Source: Actinomycetota bacterium (lineage in GTDB: Bacteria > Actinomycetota > Acidimicrobiia > Acidimicrobiales > GCA-2861595). Taken from it: 10,518 nucleotides of DNA. This document shows positions 1 through 8,465 of this stretch, piece after piece (position 1 is the stretch's first letter; each line of letters opens with the position of its first letter). The translations under genes and the position numbers were made by a program. The stretch lies in assembly GCA_016781225.1 (NCBI GenBank), contig JADDQT010000001.1, forward strand, positions 1-10,518, written 5' to 3'. A model generated the notes under the pieces. It did not search any database. It worked only from the letters and a program-made list of their open reading frames with translations, and was not told the origin of the DNA.

Positions 1-2
1 TG

Positions 3-1388
3 TGCGCCCGCTATGCCGGGATCGAGCTTCGCTCACCCGACGCCCCACCCGCGGGCCAACTCGACCTGGAAGGGTCGGCGCCCGACGTGGCCATGGAGAC
101 CGCCCGCCGTGCCGCCGCCGTGGCGCTGCTGGTGCCGCCGCTGGGCGAGGCCCTCGATGTACGGGGACTGCGGTCGCTCTACGACGACATCGAGCGGCCG
201 CTGGTCCCCGTCCTCGCCCGCATGGAGAAGGTGGGCGTACGGGTCGACGAGGCGTACCTGCGGGACCTCGTCGCCGGGCTCACCGAGGAGGTGCACGCCC
301 TCGACGCCGAGATCCAGGAGCTGGCCGGACGCGCCTTCCTCGTCAACTCCACCAAGCAGCTCCGCGCCGTCCTGTTCGACGAGCTCGGGCTCCAGCCCCA
401 GAAGAAGACCAAGACCGGCTTCTCCACCGACGCCGCCTCGCTGGCCAAGCTCAAGGGCCAGCACCCGATCGTGGACAGGCTGTTGCGGTACCGGGAGGTG
501 GAGAAGCTCCGCTCCACCTACGGCGAGAGCCTGCTGGCCGAGGTGGGCGCCGACGGGCGGATCCATGCCACGTTCCAGCAGACGGTCGCCCGCACCGGGC
601 GCCTGTCCTCGGACCGACCCAACCTTCACAACATCCCCATACGCACCGAGGAGGGCCGCCGCTTCCGCCGGGCCTTCGTACCCCGGGAGGGTTGGTCCTT
701 CCTCGTGGCCGACTACAACCAGATCGAGCTGCGAGTAATTGCCCACCTGGCCGAGGACCCCGGCCTGATCGACGCCTTCGAGTCGGAGATGGACATCCAC
801 ACCGCTACCGCCGCACGGGTCTTCGGCGTCGACGCCGCCGCGGTAACGCTGGCCCAGCGGTCCAAGGCCAAGATGATCTCCTACGGCCTGGCCTACGGCA
901 TGGAGGCCTACGGGTTGTCGCAGCGCCTGGGCGTCTCCGTGGACGAGGCCGCCATCATCCTGGCCGCCTACTTCGAGGCCTTCCCCAAGGTGAAGTCGTA
1001 CATGGACACGACTGTGGAGGAGGCCCGCCAGCGCGGCTACACCGAGACCCTGTTCGGGCGGCGGAGGCTGATCCCCGAGCTCTCCTCCTCCAACTACCGG
1101 GTGCGCCAGGCCGGTGAGCGACAGGCCATGAACGCCGGCATCCAGGGGCTGGCCGCCGACATCTTCAAGGCAGCCCTGGTGAAGCTGGACGCGCTGCTCG
1201 AGCGAGACCGGCTGCAGAGCCGTCTGGTCCTGCAGGTGCACGACGAGGTGATCCTCGAGGTGCCGCCCGAAGAGACGGCGGCCGCGTCGGAGATCACGCT
1301 CGACGCCATGCACAAGGCGTGTCAGCTGTGCGTGCCCCTCGAGGTCAACCTGGCATGGGGCGCCAACTGGGCCGAGGCCAAGAGATGA
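3..1388 (+). CDS. polA: DNA polymerase I, C-terminal part (5' end outside window)
   Basis: Family A DNA polymerase that fills gaps after excision repair and replaces RNA primers in the cytoplasm. The frame is open from the left edge, so 461 C-terminal residues are visible and the 5' nuclease domain is missing. Fragment residues about 1-60 are the end of the 3'-5' exonuclease-like domain, and the rest is thumb, palm and fingers. Motif A is DYNQIELR with its metal-binding Asp at fragment residue 237. The O-helix motif B reads RSKAKMISYGLAYG from residue 286. Motif C is QVHDE with Asp at 414. The O-helix position that is Phe762 in E. coli is Tyr here (bases 882-884). The Tyr and Asp of the third exonuclease motif seem replaced (region RRAAAVAL), so proofreading is probably absent, as in other actinobacterial Pol I. 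rpsA follows after 26 bases. Family assignment is certain from the three polymerase motifs. Confidence 0.97.
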   Translation, partial: CARYAGIELRSPDAPPAGQLDLEGSAPDVAMETARRAAAVALLVPPLGEALDVRGLRSLYDDIERPLVPVLARMEKVGVRVDEAYLRDLVAGLTEEVHALDAEIQELAGRAFLVNSTKQLRAVLFDELGLQPQKKTKTGFSTDAASLAKLKGQHPIVDRLLRYREVEKLRSTYGESLLAEVGADGRIHATFQQTVARTGRLSSDRPNLHNIPIRTEEGRRFRRAFVPREGWSFLVADYNQIELRVIAHLAEDPGLIDAFESEMDIHTATAARVFGVDAAAVTLAQRSKAKMISYGLAYGMEAYGLSQRLGVSVDEAAIILAAYFEAFPKVKSYMDTTVEEARQRGYTETLFGRRRLIPELSSSNYRVRQAGERQAMNAGIQGLAADIFKAALVKLDALLERDRLQSRLVLQVHDEVILEVPPEETAAASEITLDAMHKACQLCVPLEVNLAWGANWAEAKR

Positions 1389-1398
1389 TTGCCGGTAG

Positions 1399-1404
1399 TA
1401 GTCT
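1399..1404 (+). promoter_or_regulatory. possible -10 box (TAGTCT) for rpsA
   Basis: TAGTCT fits the TANNNT actinobacterial -10 pattern and ends 10 bases before the chosen rpsA ATG. No Shine-Dalgarno lies between, so a transcript starting here would be almost leaderless. A TTGACA-like -35 is not visible. The call rests on position only. Confidence 0.3.
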
Positions 1405-1414
1405 TGAATCCCAC

Positions 1415-2851
1415 ATGACCCAAGAGCCGACCACGGGCGCGGTTACCAGCGCGACCGACGACCCAGAGATGGGCACCTTCGACGCCGATGGCGCCTACGA
1501 ACCCAAGCAGATCACCTCCGACGACCTCGGAGGCATGTCCTTCGAGGACGCCGTCACCGACACCATCGTCGAGTTCGAAGACGGCGACATCGTGAAGGGC
1601 ACCATCGTCAGAGTCGACAAGGACGAGGTGCTACTCGACATCGGCTTCAAGTCCGAGGGCGTCATCCCTGCCCGCGAGCTCTCGATCCGCCAGGGCGTCG
1701 ACCCGAGCGAGATCGTCTCCGTGGGTGAGGTGACCGAGGCTCTGGTCCTCCAGAAGGAGGACAAGGAGGGCCGGCTGGTGCTCTCCAAGAAGCGGGCCCA
1801 GTACGAGCGGGCCTGGGGCAACATCGAACAGGTGAAGGAGACCAACGGGGTGGTGTCCGGCCCGGTGATCGAGGTGGTCAAGGGCGGCCTCATCGTCGAC
1901 ATCGGCCTCCGCGGCTTCCTCCCTGCCTCGCTGGTGGAGCTGCGCCGGGTGCGGGACCTCCAGCCCTACGTCGGCCGCAAGCTCGAGGCCAAGATCATCG
2001 AGCTGGACAAGAACCGCAACAACGTGGTGCTGTCCCGCCGGGCTTGGCTCGAGGAGACCCAGAAGGAGCAGCGCGAGGAGTTTCTCGAGAAGCTGCAAAT
2101 GGGCGAGACGCGCAAGGGCGTGGTGTCCTCGGTCGTCAACTTCGGTGCCTTCGTGGACATCGGCGGCATGGACGGGCTGGTGCACGTCTCGGAGCTGTCG
2201 TGGAAGCACGTCGACCACCCTTCCTCGGTGGTGCAGGTGGGCGACGAGGTCACCGTCCAGATCATCGACGTCGACCTCGACAAGGAACGCATCAGCCTGT
2301 CGCTCAAGGCCACCCAGCAGGACCCGTGGCAGGAGTTCGCCAACGCCCATCGGGTCGGCGAGCTGGTCTACGCCCGCATCACCAAGCTGGTCCCCTTCGG
2401 GGCCTTCGCCCAGGTGGGAGAGGGGATCGAGGGCCTCGTCCACATCTCCGAGATGGCCACCCACCACGTGGAGCTGCCCGAGCAGGTGGTGAGCGCCGGC
2501 GAGGAGATGTGGGTCAAGATCATCGAGATCGACCTCCAGCGCCGGCGCATCAGCTTGTCCATCAAGCAGGCGGCCGAGGGCGGCGAGGTGGCCGAGGAGT
2601 ACCGCGAGCACTTCGGCGAGCACGCATACGACGAGGCCGGCAACTACATCGGGCCCATCAACTTCGAGCCGGAGACGGAGTCGCAGGCGGCGTGGGCCGA
2701 CTTCGCCGCCGAGCTCGGCGACAACCAGGCACCGGAAGAACCGACCGCCCCGCCGCAAAGCGAGGAGGCGGGTGACGCCGTGGCCGGGGACGCCGTGGAG
2801 GGCTTGGCCGAGCCCCAACCGGGCGACGAGGGAGACACCCCCCAGGCCTGA
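1415..2851 (+). CDS. rpsA: 30S ribosomal protein S1
   Basis: S1 binds mRNA on the small ribosomal subunit and helps initiation. The 478-residue product has four S1 (OB-fold) repeats at about 56-127, 145-209, 231-298 and 315-384. Repeats 3 and 4 carry the best RNA-binding signatures (VNFGAFVDIGGMDGLVHVSE and VPFGAFAQVGEGIEGLVHIS). Four repeats and the stretch EAKIIELDKNRNNVVLSRRAW match actinobacterial S1 rather than the six-repeat proteobacterial form. The tail from about 434 is acidic, Pro/Ala/Glu-rich and probably disordered. Start choice: ATG 1415 has no Shine-Dalgarno but has a TANNNT box 10 bases upstream. An in-frame ATG at 1385 overlaps the polA stop as ATGA, has a weak GAGG at 1374-1377, and would add 10 residues. 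Either is possible. No U-tract terminator follows; the next 125 bases hold the inverted repeat before coaE. Confidence 0.95.
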   Translation: MTQEPTTGAVTSATDDPEMGTFDADGAYEPKQITSDDLGGMSFEDAVTDTIVEFEDGDIVKGTIVRVDKDEVLLDIGFKSEGVIPARELSIRQGVDPSEIVSVGEVTEALVLQKEDKEGRLVLSKKRAQYERAWGNIEQVKETNGVVSGPVIEVVKGGLIVDIGLRGFLPASLVELRRVRDLQPYVGRKLEAKIIELDKNRNNVVLSRRAWLEETQKEQREEFLEKLQMGETRKGVVSSVVNFGAFVDIGGMDGLVHVSELSWKHVDHPSSVVQVGDEVTVQIIDVDLDKERISLSLKATQQDPWQEFANAHRVGELVYARITKLVPFGAFAQVGEGIEGLVHISEMATHHVELPEQVVSAGEEMWVKIIEIDLQRRRISLSIKQAAEGGEVAEEYREHFGEHAYDEAGNYIGPINFEPETESQAAWADFAAELGDNQAPEEPTAPPQSEEAGDAVAGDAVEGLAEPQPGDEGDTPQA

Positions 2852-2860
2852 CCCCCGTTT

Positions 2861-2893
2861 ACGGTCGGCACCAGTGGTCCTCGTACAGACCGT
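2861..2893. repeat. small inverted repeat after rpsA (ACGGTC/GACCGT)
   Basis: Bases 2861-2866 and 2888-2893 are perfect 6-base reverse complements with 21 bases between. The right half uses bases that would otherwise join the outer part of the larger 2880-2989 inverted repeat, so the two pairings are mutually exclusive. No T-run follows, so it does not look like an intrinsic terminator. A 6-base pair of arms can arise by chance. Confidence 0.35.
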
Positions 2894-2939
2894 CGGAACT
2901 ACCGGGCATGTTCGCCAGGGCAAACATCCTGGGAATCAC

Positions 2940-2945
2940 GATAAT
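2940..2945 (+). promoter_or_regulatory. possible -10 box (GATAAT) in the hairpin loop, upstream of coaE
   Basis: GATAAT differs from TATAAT at one base and is an AT-rich island in very GC-rich DNA. It lies in the spacer of the long inverted repeat. Initiation about 7 bases downstream would give a transcript that lacks the left arm and cannot form the stem. No convincing -35 is seen 16-18 bases upstream. Confidence 0.35.
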
Positions 2946-2946
2946 T

Positions 2947-2953
2947 GAGGGAG
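2947..2953 (+). promoter_or_regulatory. Shine-Dalgarno GAGGGAG for the 9-codon ORF upstream of coaE
   Basis: GAGGGAG lies 6 bases before the ATG at 2960, ideal spacing, but 23 bases before the coaE ATG at 2977, too far for direct use. It is the best-placed ribosome site in the window and points to the short ORF rather than to coaE itself. Confidence 0.45.
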
Positions 2954-2959
2954 TCGAAC

Positions 2960-2989
2960 ATGCCCGGTAGTTCCGCATGGCTGTACTAG
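2960..2989 (+). CDS. possible 9-residue leader peptide overlapping the coaE start
   Basis: ATG 2960 to TAG 2987-2989 encodes MPGSSAWLY, in a different frame from coaE. It has a well-spaced GAGGGAG site and lies entirely inside the right arm of the long inverted repeat. Its stop falls 10 bases after the coaE ATG, so a ribosome ending here could step back and reinitiate at coaE, and translating it would melt the stem. There is no homology evidence, and the ORF is short enough to be chance. Its function is inferred only from geometry. Confidence 0.3.
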   Translation: MPGSSAWLY

Positions 2990-3597
2990 TCGGGCTGACA
3001 GGAGGAATCGGGTCGGGGAAGTCCACCGTGGCGGCGATGCTGCGGGAACGGGGTGCGGTGGTCGTCGATGCCGACGCCGTGGCTCATGAGGTCATGGAAC
3101 CGGGAGCGGCCGCCTACCAGGCGGTGGTGGACCGCTTCGGCACCGAGGTCGTGGCTCCGGGTGGTGGCATCGACCGAGCCGGCCTGGCCAGTCTGGTCTT
3201 CGCAGACCCGGGCGCGCTCGCCGACTTGAACGCCATCGTCCATCCCGCCGTCCGCGAGGTGATGTCGGCTCGGGCCGAGGTCGAGGCCGCCACCGACCAC
3301 ATCGTCGTGCTGGAGATACCGCTCTTGGTGGAGTCGGGCGCCCGCCGCCCGGGGATGGCAGGAGTGATGGTGGTCGACTGCCCCGTCGACGTCGCCGTCG
3401 CCAGGGTGGTGGAGCAGCGGGGGATGGAGGAGCAGGAGGTCCGGGCTCGGATTGCCGCCCAGGCCACCCGTGAGGAGCGCTTGGCAGCCGCCGACGTGGT
3501 GATCGACAACTCGGGATCTCGCCAGCAGCTTGCCGCCGAGGTCGAGCGGGCCTGGCGGTGGATCGAGGGTCTGGGACCGGTGGATACGCTGCCATAG
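2977..3597 (+). CDS. coaE: dephospho-CoA kinase
   Basis: Catalyses the last step of coenzyme A synthesis, ATP-dependent 3'-phosphorylation of dephospho-CoA, in the cytoplasm. The 206-residue product opens with the family N-terminus and P-loop GLTGGIGSGKST (Walker A at residues 9-16). DADAVAHEV (31-39) matches the conserved acidic region, followed by an HPAV motif and a lid with QRGMEEQEVRARIAAQAT. The length fits a single-domain CoaE; mycobacterial CoaE carries an extra C-terminal GrpB-type domain that is absent here. ATG 2977 is the only possible start, because an in-frame TAG lies at 2968-2970. It has no Shine-Dalgarno of its own and sits beside the right arm of the long inverted repeat. 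The stop TAG shares its last base with the uvrB GTG. Confidence 0.95.
   Translation: MAVLVGLTGGIGSGKSTVAAMLRERGAVVVDADAVAHEVMEPGAAAYQAVVDRFGTEVVAPGGGIDRAGLASLVFADPGALADLNAIVHPAVREVMSARAEVEAATDHIVVLEIPLLVESGARRPGMAGVMVVDCPVDVAVARVVEQRGMEEQEVRARIAAQATREERLAAADVVIDNSGSRQQLAAEVERAWRWIEGLGPVDTLP
3585..3590 (+). promoter_or_regulatory. possible -10 box (TACGCT) for uvrB
   Basis: TACGCT inside the end of coaE fits TANNNT and ends 6 bases before the uvrB GTG, the spacing expected for a leaderless start. uvrB has no Shine-Dalgarno. No clear -35 and no LexA-type box (GAAC-N4-GTTC) is visible here. Confidence 0.3.
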
Positions 3598-5606
3598 TGC
3601 CGCCGTTCCAGGTCGTCTCCGCCTTTGCCCCCGCAGGCGACCAACCGGCCGCCATCGAGGCGCTGGCCGCCGGGGTGGAGCGGGGGGACCGGTTCCAGAC
3701 CCTCCTCGGCATCACGGGTTCGGGCAAGTCGGCCACCATCGCCTGGACCATCGAGAAGGTGCAGAAGCCCACCCTCGTCATCGCCCCCAACAAGTCCCTC
3801 GCCGCCCAGCTGGCCAACGAGTTCCGGGAGTTCTTCCCCAACAACCGGGTGGAGTACTTCGTCAGCTACTACGACTACTACCAGCCCGAGGCCTACCTCC
3901 CTTCCAGCGACACCTACATCGAGAAGGACTCGTCGATCAACGACGAGGTCGACCGGCTTCGCCACTCGGCCACGTCCGGACTCCTGAGCCGGAGAGACGT
4001 GATCGTGGTGGCGTCGGTGTCGTGCATCTACGGCATCGGCTCACCCGAGGAGTACGCCAAGCAGATGCTGATGCTGCGCCCGGGAGACGTGAGGGACCAG
4101 CGCGCCATCCTCGGCCAGCTGGTCGACATGCACTACGAGCGAAACGACCACAACCTCGTGCGGGGCAAGTTCCGTGTGCGGGGAGACACCATCGAGGTCC
4201 ACCCCGCCTACGAGGAGTTCGCCGTGCGCATCGAGCTGTTCGGTGACGACGTGGAGCGGATCAGCCGCATCGACACCCTCACGGGCGAGTACATGGGTGA
4301 GGTGGAGGACCTGGCCATCTTCCCCGCCAGCCACTATGTGGCGGGCCAGGAGCGCATGCGCAAGGCCATCGAGCGCATCGAGGCCGAGCTGCAGGAGCGG
4401 TTGGCCTTCTTCGAGCGCGAGGGCAAGCTGCTCGAGGCCCAGCGCTTGCGCATGCGCACCCAGTACGACCTGGAGATGCTGGCGGAGGTCGGTGTGTGCA
4501 GCGGCATCGAGAACTACAGCCGGCCCATCGACGGCAGGGCCGCCGGCGAGCCGCCTCATACCCTCATGGACTTCTTCCCCGACGACTTCCTCCTCGTCCT
4601 CGACGAGTCACACGTCACTGTCCCGCAGCTCCACGGCCAGTACGAGGGGGACCGGTCCCGTAAGGAGACGCTGATCGACCACGGGTTCCGCCTTCCATCG
4701 GCGGCGGACAACCGGCCGCTTCGCTTCGACGAGTTCTACGAGCGGGTCAACCAGTGCATCTTCCTCTCGGCCACTCCCTCGCCCTACGAGGTGGCCGAGT
4801 CGACCCAGGTGGTGGAGCAGATCGTGCGCCCCACTGGCCTGGTGGACCCCGAGATCGTGGTGAAGCCCACCAAGGGACAGATCGACGATCTCATCGTGGC
4901 CGTGAACGAGAAGGTCGAGCGCGGTGGCAGGGCCCTCGTCACGACCCTCACCAAGAAGATGGCCGAGGACCTCACCGACTACCTCCTCGAGATGGGACTG
5001 CGTGTCAGGTACCTGCACTCCAACGTGGACACCATCCAGCGCATCGAGATCCTGCGCGACCTCCGCCTGGGAGAGTTCGACGTCCTGGTGGGCATCAACC
5101 TGCTGCGGGAGGGATTGGACCTGCCCGAGGTGACCTTCGTGGCCATCCTCGACGCCGACAAGGAGGGCTTCCTCCGCAGCGAGACCTCGCTCATACAGAC
5201 CATGGGACGAGCAGCCCGCAACGTGGAGGGCCAGGTCGTGATGTACGCCGACCAGGTGACCGACTCCATGCGACGGGCAATATCCGAGACCCAGCGCCGG
5301 CGTCAGCGGCAGCAGGCGTACAACGCCGAGCACGGGATCGACCCCCAGACCATACGCAAGGCCGTCACCGACATCCTCGAGCACCTTCGTCCCAAGGAGG
5401 GGGCGCCGGTACCCGGGTCGGGTCGCCGCTCGCGCAAGCGGGACCGAAGCGACTTCGCCGAGCTGCCCACCGACGAGCTGGGACGGCTCATCCGCACCCT
5501 GGAGGAGGAGATGCACGAGGCCGCCGCCGACCTGCGCTTCGAGTACGCGGCCCGTCTCCGCGACGAGATCAACGACCTGAAGCGAGAGCTCAAGGAGGTC
5601 GTGTGA
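3597..5606 (+). CDS. uvrB: excinuclease ABC subunit UvrB
   Basis: UvrB is the damage-verifying helicase-like subunit of nucleotide excision repair; it is loaded by UvrA and recruits UvrC. The product is 669 residues, close to the usual length of about 670. Visible motifs: PAGDQP near the N-terminus, Walker A GITGSGKS (38-45), the strand-separating beta-hairpin YYDYYQPEAYLP (91-102), DESH box (336-339), SATPSPYE, VGINLLREGLDLPEV and QTMGRAARN (helicase motifs III, V and VI). The last 42 residues form the UVR motif that pairs with UvrC. Start choice: GTG 3597 gives a normal N-terminus and overlaps the coaE stop by one base (TAGTG). An in-frame ATG at 3558 inside coaE would add 13 residues not expected in the family. 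Expression probably depends on coupling to coaE or on the TACGCT box upstream. Confidence 0.97.
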   Translation: MPPFQVVSAFAPAGDQPAAIEALAAGVERGDRFQTLLGITGSGKSATIAWTIEKVQKPTLVIAPNKSLAAQLANEFREFFPNNRVEYFVSYYDYYQPEAYLPSSDTYIEKDSSINDEVDRLRHSATSGLLSRRDVIVVASVSCIYGIGSPEEYAKQMLMLRPGDVRDQRAILGQLVDMHYERNDHNLVRGKFRVRGDTIEVHPAYEEFAVRIELFGDDVERISRIDTLTGEYMGEVEDLAIFPASHYVAGQERMRKAIERIEAELQERLAFFEREGKLLEAQRLRMRTQYDLEMLAEVGVCSGIENYSRPIDGRAAGEPPHTLMDFFPDDFLLVLDESHVTVPQLHGQYEGDRSRKETLIDHGFRLPSAADNRPLRFDEFYERVNQCIFLSATPSPYEVAESTQVVEQIVRPTGLVDPEIVVKPTKGQIDDLIVAVNEKVERGGRALVTTLTKKMAEDLTDYLLEMGLRVRYLHSNVDTIQRIEILRDLRLGEFDVLVGINLLREGLDLPEVTFVAILDADKEGFLRSETSLIQTMGRAARNVEGQVVMYADQVTDSMRRAISETQRRRQRQQAYNAEHGIDPQTIRKAVTDILEHLRPKEGAPVPGSGRRSRKRDRSDFAELPTDELGRLIRTLEEEMHEAAADLRFEYAARLRDEINDLKRELKEVV

Positions 5607-5627
5607 GCGCCGCTATCCTCGGGGCCG

Positions 5628-5635
<8 letters not shown>
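5603..5635 (+). CDS. possible 10-codon ORF bridging uvrB and uvrA
   Basis: GTG 5603 overlaps the uvrB TGA as GTGA and reads MSAAILGADG to TGA 5633-5635, out of frame with uvrA. A full AAGGAGGT lies at 5592-5599, but spacing to the GTG is short (3 bases), and the sequence is also explained by uvrB codons for Lys-Glu-Val. The stop falls just after the uvrA ATG (5628), so it could hand ribosomes to uvrA. This is speculative, with no homology support. Confidence 0.15.
5614..5619 (+). promoter_or_regulatory. possible -10 box (TATCCT) for uvrA
   Basis: TATCCT is a good actinobacterial -10 match. It ends 8 bases before the uvrA ATG, placing the predicted transcript start at or next to the start codon. 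This suggests a leaderless uvrA mRNA in addition to readthrough from uvrB. No TTGACA-like -35 is seen about 17 bases upstream. Confidence 0.4.

Positions 5636-8464
<2,829 letters not shown>

Positions 8465-8465
<1 letters not shown>

Larger units (their letters stand above)
2880..2989. repeat. long inverted repeat between rpsA and coaE (perfect 21-bp core)
   Basis: Bases 2894-2914 and 2955-2975 are exact 21-base reverse complements separated by 40 bases. Pairing continues outward with mismatches to 2880 and 2989, giving 35-base arms of which 30 positions pair. The arms start CGGAACTACC on the left and end GGTAGTTCCG on the right. The right arm core ends one base before the coaE ATG (2977), and the outer arm runs into coaE codons 2-5. 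The spacer holds a smaller hairpin (CCAGG 2915-2919 with CCTGG 2928-2932), a possible -10 box and a GAGGGAG ribosome site. In RNA read through from rpsA this would form a very stable stem. It has no U-tract, so it is not a normal terminator. It may be an RNA processing or translational control element, an operator, or a small palindromic mobile repeat; the window alone cannot decide. Confidence 0.9.

Noticed and set aside
33..1313. Long minus-strand open frame opposite polA (426 residues)
   Set aside because: It mirrors a clear polymerase gene in GC-rich DNA, where antisense frames stay open by codon bias. Its His/Leu/Gly/Val-rich sequence has no recognisable domain.
1319..1414. rpsA starting at GTG 1319 inside polA
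   Set aside because: The extra residues overlap the conserved PolA C-terminus and do not look like S1; starts at 1385 or 1415 are better placed.
1631..2923. Long minus-strand open frame opposite rpsA
   Set aside because: Shadow of the S1 gene; low-complexity Leu/Asp/Val/His composition and no motif.
2956..2973. SOS (LexA) box in the inverted-repeat arms (GAAC...GTTC)
   Set aside because: The half-sites are 10 bases apart, while the Gram-positive/actinobacterial SOS box needs 4. The match is only to the outer four bases.
2852..2976. Rho-independent terminator after rpsA
   Set aside because: Strong stems are present but none is followed by a T-run, and the main stem ends at the coaE start codon.
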